From Vulcaniibacterium thermophilum (GTDB lineage: Bacteria > Pseudomonadota > Gammaproteobacteria > Xanthomonadales > Xanthomonadaceae), in NCBI RefSeq assembly GCF_007923255.1, contig NZ_VOHJ01000012.1, forward strand, positions 1 to 64,000: 64,000 nt of DNA, read 5' to 3'. Position numbers and translations under genes: made by a program. This document shows positions 61,096-64,000 of this stretch, in pieces; within the stretch, counting starts at the first letter, position 1, and each line of letters starts with the position of its first letter. A model generated the notes under the pieces. The model saw only the letters and a list, made by a program, of their open reading frames with translations, was not told the DNA's origin and ran no database searches.

Positions 61096-62012
61096 AGGCC
61101 ACGCGCGAGGACGACATCGTCGCCGTCACGCTGGCGCTGTCGCTGCATGCGCTGCTGGCGCTGATCCTGCTGGTCGGGCTGCGCTGGACCAGCCGCCACG
61201 AGGCGCTGGCCGCCGCGGGCTCGCCCATCTCGGCCGAGCTTGCCGACGTGTCGGAGCTGTCGCCGGCGATGCGCCGCACCCTCGGCCGGCGGCCGGAGCC
61301 CGCGCCGGCTCCGCCGCCACAGCCGTTGCCGGAGCCGGTCCCCGAGGACGCGCCGGCGCCGCAGCAGAAGAAGGCGCAGGACTTCATTCCGGTGCCGGAC
61401 GAGCGCAACCAGGAGGCGGTGGTCGATCGGCCCACGCCGCGCCCGGCCACCGAAACCCGCCCGCAGGAGGCCAAGCGCCGGCAGGAGCAGGTGGACCTCA
61501 GCGAAACCGAGCGCCAGCGGCAGGCGCAGAACACGCGCCGCCCCTCGCCGCAAGAGCTGGAGCGCCAGCGCCAGCTCGAGGACATCCGTCGCCAGCGCGA
61601 GAAGGCGCAGCGCGAGCGCCTGCTCGCCGAGCAGCGCCTGCAGCAGCTCGCCGACGCGCGCGCGCGTTCGGCCTCCGAGGAGGCGGCGCGCGCGGACCAG
61701 GCGGCGAGCGGCGCCGGCGGCAGCGACGACGGCCTGCAGGCGCGCTACGCCGAGGCGCTGCGGGCGGCGATCGCCTCCAAATGGATCCGCCCGGAAACGG
61801 TGCCGCTCGGCGCCCTGTGCCGCCTGCAGATCCGCCAGATCCCCGGCGGGCGCGTGCTCGACGTGCGCGTGGTCGAACCGTGCAGCTACGACGAACAGGG
61901 CCGGCGCTCGATCGAGGCCGCGGTGCTGAAGGCCCAGCCGCTTCCCTACGCCGGTTTCGAGCCGGTGTTCCAGCGCGACCTGACGCTGAACTTCCGCGCC
62001 GAGGATCGCTGA
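61092..62012 (+). CDS. tolA: Tol-Pal system protein TolA
   Basis: The 306-aa protein has one N-terminal membrane helix (VAVTLALSLHALLALILLVG, about residues 9-28). A Pro-rich and then a long Gln/Arg/Glu/Ala coiled-coil middle domain follows (about 65-205; 'QELERQRQLEDIRRQREKAQ'). The C-terminal domain III begins near 'RYAEALRAAIASKWIRPETV' (about 218) with two Cys (about 238 and 261) that may form a disulfide. It bridges the inner membrane to Pal and TolB. Start ATG overlaps the tolR stop. Confidence 0.93.
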   Translation: MKATREDDIVAVTLALSLHALLALILLVGLRWTSRHEALAAAGSPISAELADVSELSPAMRRTLGRRPEPAPAPPPQPLPEPVPEDAPAPQQKKAQDFIPVPDERNQEAVVDRPTPRPATETRPQEAKRRQEQVDLSETERQRQAQNTRRPSPQELERQRQLEDIRRQREKAQRERLLAEQRLQQLADARARSASEEAARADQAASGAGGSDDGLQARYAEALRAAIASKWIRPETVPLGALCRLQIRQIPGGRVLDVRVVEPCSYDEQGRRSIEAAVLKAQPLPYAGFEPVFQRDLTLNFRAEDR

Positions 62013-62141
62013 GCACCGTGGGCGGCGGTCCGCGGGATCGCGTTCGAGTGTCCGTCATGTGACGGCCGCCGTTCACGAAGCGTTGTGACCGGCTTGACCG
62101 GTCCCGTGCCTACAATTCGGAAAGCTGAACAGGACGAGCCG

Positions 62142-63461
62142 ATGAACCGACCGCTTTACTGGCTGACCGCACTGCTGGCCCTGCTGTTGCCGTGGGTGGC
62201 GCATGCGCAGCAGCGTGGGCTCGAGATCGACATCGTCGGCGGCAACGCGGCCGCGCTGCCGATCGTGATCGTGCCGATGCCGTACCAGGGCTCCGGCGCC
62301 GCGCCGGAAACCGACGTCGCCGCCGTCGTGCGCGCCGACCTCGAACGGTCCGGCCAGTTCCGCGCCCTGCCGGCGGCGGGCCTGGCCGAGCGCCCGACCC
62401 GCGGCGAGGAGATCAACTACGCCACCTGGCGCGCGCTCAACCAGGACTACATCGTGGTCGGCCGCGTGCTCGACGGCGGCGAGGGCGCCTACCGCGTCGA
62501 GTACGAGCTGTTCGACGTCGCCAAGCAGCAGCGCCTGCTCGGTTTCGCGCTGACCGCGCGCGCCAGCGCGCTGCGCGACCTGGCGCACCAGATCAGCGAC
62601 GCCATCTACGAAAAGATCACCGGCGTGCGCGGCGCCTTCTTCACCCGCATCGCCTACGTCACCGCGGTCGGCACCGGGCGCGCCACCCGCTACGCGCTGA
62701 TGGTGGCCGACTCGGACGGCTACAACCCGCAGACGGTCGTCCGCTCCAGCGAGCCCCTGCTGTCGCCCGCCTGGAGCCCCGACGGGCGCCGGCTGGCCTA
62801 CGTCAGCTTCGAGGGCGGCAATTCGTCGATCTATCTGCAGGAGATCGCCACCGGCAAGCGCGAGCTGATCGCCCGGTTCCGCGGCATCAACGGCGCCCCG
62901 GCGTTCTCCCCGGACGGGCGCCGCCTCGCGCTGACGCTCTCGCGCAGCGGCAATCCCGAGATCTACGTGATGGACCTCGGCAGCCGCGCGCTGACCCAGA
63001 TCACCAACCACTTCGCGATCGACACCGAGCCGACCTGGAGCGCGGACGGCAGCACGATCTACTTCACCTCCGACCGCGGCGGCCGGCCGCAGATCTACAA
63101 GGCGCCGGCCAGCGGCGGCGCGGCCACGCGCGTCACCTTCCAGGGCAGCTACAACGCCAGCGCCGACCTGTCGCCGGACGGCAGGAAGCTCGCCGTCGCC
63201 CAGGGCGCCGGCAACACCTACCGCATCGCCGTGATGGACAGCAGCCTGGGCAGCCCGCGCTGGGACACGCTCTCCCCCGGTTCGCTGGACGAATCGCCGA
63301 GCTTCGCGCCGAACGGCATGATGCTGCTCTACGCTGCCCGCGAGGGCCGACGCGGCGTGCTGTACGCCGTCTCCGCCGACGGCCGCGTCCGCCAGCGGCT
63401 GGTGCTGGCCGAAGGCGACGTGCGCGAGCCCGCCTGGGGCCCGTTCCGCCAGCCGCGCTGA
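62142..63461 (+). CDS. tolB: Tol-Pal system periplasmic protein TolB
   Basis: The 439-aa protein has a signal peptide ([20 protein letters not shown], cleavage near His-Ala-Gln). The N-terminal domain ('[20 protein letters not shown]') is followed by a six-bladed beta-propeller with repeated '[15 protein letters not shown]', '[15 protein letters not shown]', '[19 protein letters not shown]' and '[15 protein letters not shown]' blades (about residues 205-400). It binds Pal and the TolA C-terminus. A TACAAT -10 candidate lies at 62111-62116 in the 129-bp spacer after tolA. Confidence 0.97.
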   Translation: MNRPLYWLTALLALLLPWVAHAQQRGLEIDIVGGNAAALPIVIVPMPYQGSGAAPETDVAAVVRADLERSGQFRALPAAGLAERPTRGEEINYATWRALNQDYIVVGRVLDGGEGAYRVEYELFDVAKQQRLLGFALTARASALRDLAHQISDAIYEKITGVRGAFFTRIAYVTAVGTGRATRYALMVADSDGYNPQTVVRSSEPLLSPAWSPDGRRLAYVSFEGGNSSIYLQEIATGKRELIARFRGINGAPAFSPDGRRLALTLSRSGNPEIYVMDLGSRALTQITNHFAIDTEPTWSADGSTIYFTSDRGGRPQIYKAPASGGAATRVTFQGSYNASADLSPDGRKLAVAQGAGNTYRIAVMDSSLGSPRWDTLSPGSLDESPSFAPNGMMLLYAAREGRRGVLYAVSADGRVRQRLVLAEGDVREPAWGPFRQPR

Positions 63462-63520
63462 GTTTCGCAGTACCGGCCTTCGGGCCACCCCCGTGACACG
63501 CTCATAGACGAGGAACGACG

Positions 63521-64000
63521 ATGAACGCTACGACACGTTTGCTGCTCACCGCCATGCTGTGCACGGTCGCGGTCGCATGCTCGAAGAAGGTGAAGGAAAC
63601 CCCGCCGGCCGATACCGGCCCGACCACCACCACGCCGACCGAGACCACGCCCGCCGCGACCACCGGCATCTACACGCCCGAAGACCTCGACCGCGACGCC
63701 TGCCTGCGCCAGCGCGTGGTGTACTTCGACTTCGACCAGGACACCCTGCGTCCGGAGTTCCAGAACATCGTCGCCTGCCACGCCAAGTACCTGCGCGACC
63801 GTCCGTCCTCGCGCATGACGCTGGAAGGCCATGCCGACGAGCGCGGCAGCCGCGAGTACAACGTCGGCCTCGGCGAGCGCCGCGGCAACTCGGTGTCCTC
63901 GGCGATCCAGGCCAACGGCGGTTCCGGCGGCCAGATCACGGTGAGCAGTTTCGGCGAGGAGCGCCCGACCTGCACCGATTCGACCGAAGAGTGCTGGGCG
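63521..64000 (+). CDS. pal: Peptidoglycan-associated lipoprotein Pal (3'-truncated by window end)
   Basis: The visible 160 codons begin 'MNATTRLLLTAMLCTVAVAC' with Cys20 as the likely lipidated residue; the lipobox VAVAC is slightly atypical. A Thr/Pro-rich linker (about residues 28-48) leads to the OmpA-like domain: 'RVVYFDFDQDTLRPE' (about 62-76), then 'LEGHADERGSREYNVGLGER' (about 103-122), the peptidoglycan-binding block. 'ISSFGEE'-like 'VSSFGEERP' follows. Only some 10-15 residues should be missing. GAGGAACGACG precedes the ATG. Confidence 0.95.
   Translation, partial: MNATTRLLLTAMLCTVAVACSKKVKETPPADTGPTTTTPTETTPAATTGIYTPEDLDRDACLRQRVVYFDFDQDTLRPEFQNIVACHAKYLRDRPSSRMTLEGHADERGSREYNVGLGERRGNSVSSAIQANGGSGGQITVSSFGEERPTCTDSTEECWA

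Noticed and set aside
62094-62116. TTGACC and TACAAT as a tolB promoter pair
   Set aside because: The -10 is good but the spacing is only 11 bp, too short for a sigma-70 promoter; only the -10 is mentioned.

Overview
The DNA is very GC-rich, with dense genes, strong GC3 codon use and few long spacers. Several gene orders point to a gammaproteobacterium of the order Xanthomonadales (family Lysobacteraceae/Xanthomonadaceae): yebC-ruvC-ruvA-kup-ruvB-ybgC-tolQRAB-pal, large TonB-dependent receptors of the LRDAITFAL type, GTP-dependent PEP carboxykinase, and a TetR gene divergent from fadE. The genus cannot be fixed from the sequence alone.

Layout. 1-5147: tail of a probable M48 peptidase, a GMC oxidoreductase, an MFS-type transporter with an ATP/ADP-translocase-like N-terminus, and a Tat-exported NAD-epimerase-like protein. 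5160-11569 (minus strand): a compact class II lanthipeptide operon made of a 62-aa precursor, a LanM synthetase, an ABC exporter without a C39 peptidase domain, and a berberine-bridge-type FAD oxidase that overlaps the exporter gene. This is the strongest candidate for an undescribed system here. 11866-15875: fadE, a broken-looking small ORF, a DUF4442 hotdog protein and a divergent TetR regulator flanked by CATAC/GTATG inverted repeats. 15922-28022: pckG, then two different Fe(II)/2-oxoglutarate oxygenases and two sulfotransferases (one with TPRs), beside two large TonB-dependent receptors that share an almost identical promoter box. 28397-31403: moaA-moeA-moaD-moaE behind a hairpin-rich leader, followed by an IS481-family transposase remnant.

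31859-43095 holds mostly housekeeping genes (hslO, mtgA, a GT2 glycosyltransferase, a CBS protein, an AsmA protein, a hemolysin III protein, prfC, dusB). Embedded in it is a second sulfotransferase plus Asp/Asn-hydroxylase-like pair (39139-40388). 43120-46402 is an iron-uptake pair (siderophore-type receptor plus PepSY membrane protein) behind two Fur-like boxes. 46414-48697 is ribokinase with a NupC-type nucleoside transporter. 48758-49513 is a GDT1/TMEM165-family Mn exporter gene behind a clear yybP-ykoY manganese riboswitch. 49746-64000 runs through an aldo/keto reductase, aspS, a GNAT protein, an alpha/beta hydrolase, yebC, ruvCAB with kup, and the Tol-Pal genes; pal is cut by the window end.

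Two themes recur. The first is pairing of Fe(II)/2OG oxygenases with sulfotransferases, in two places, one of them next to TonB receptors. The second is arrays of heptanucleotides (GTTCCCC, GATTCCC), often with an inverted partner array, placed immediately upstream of start codons at four loci.
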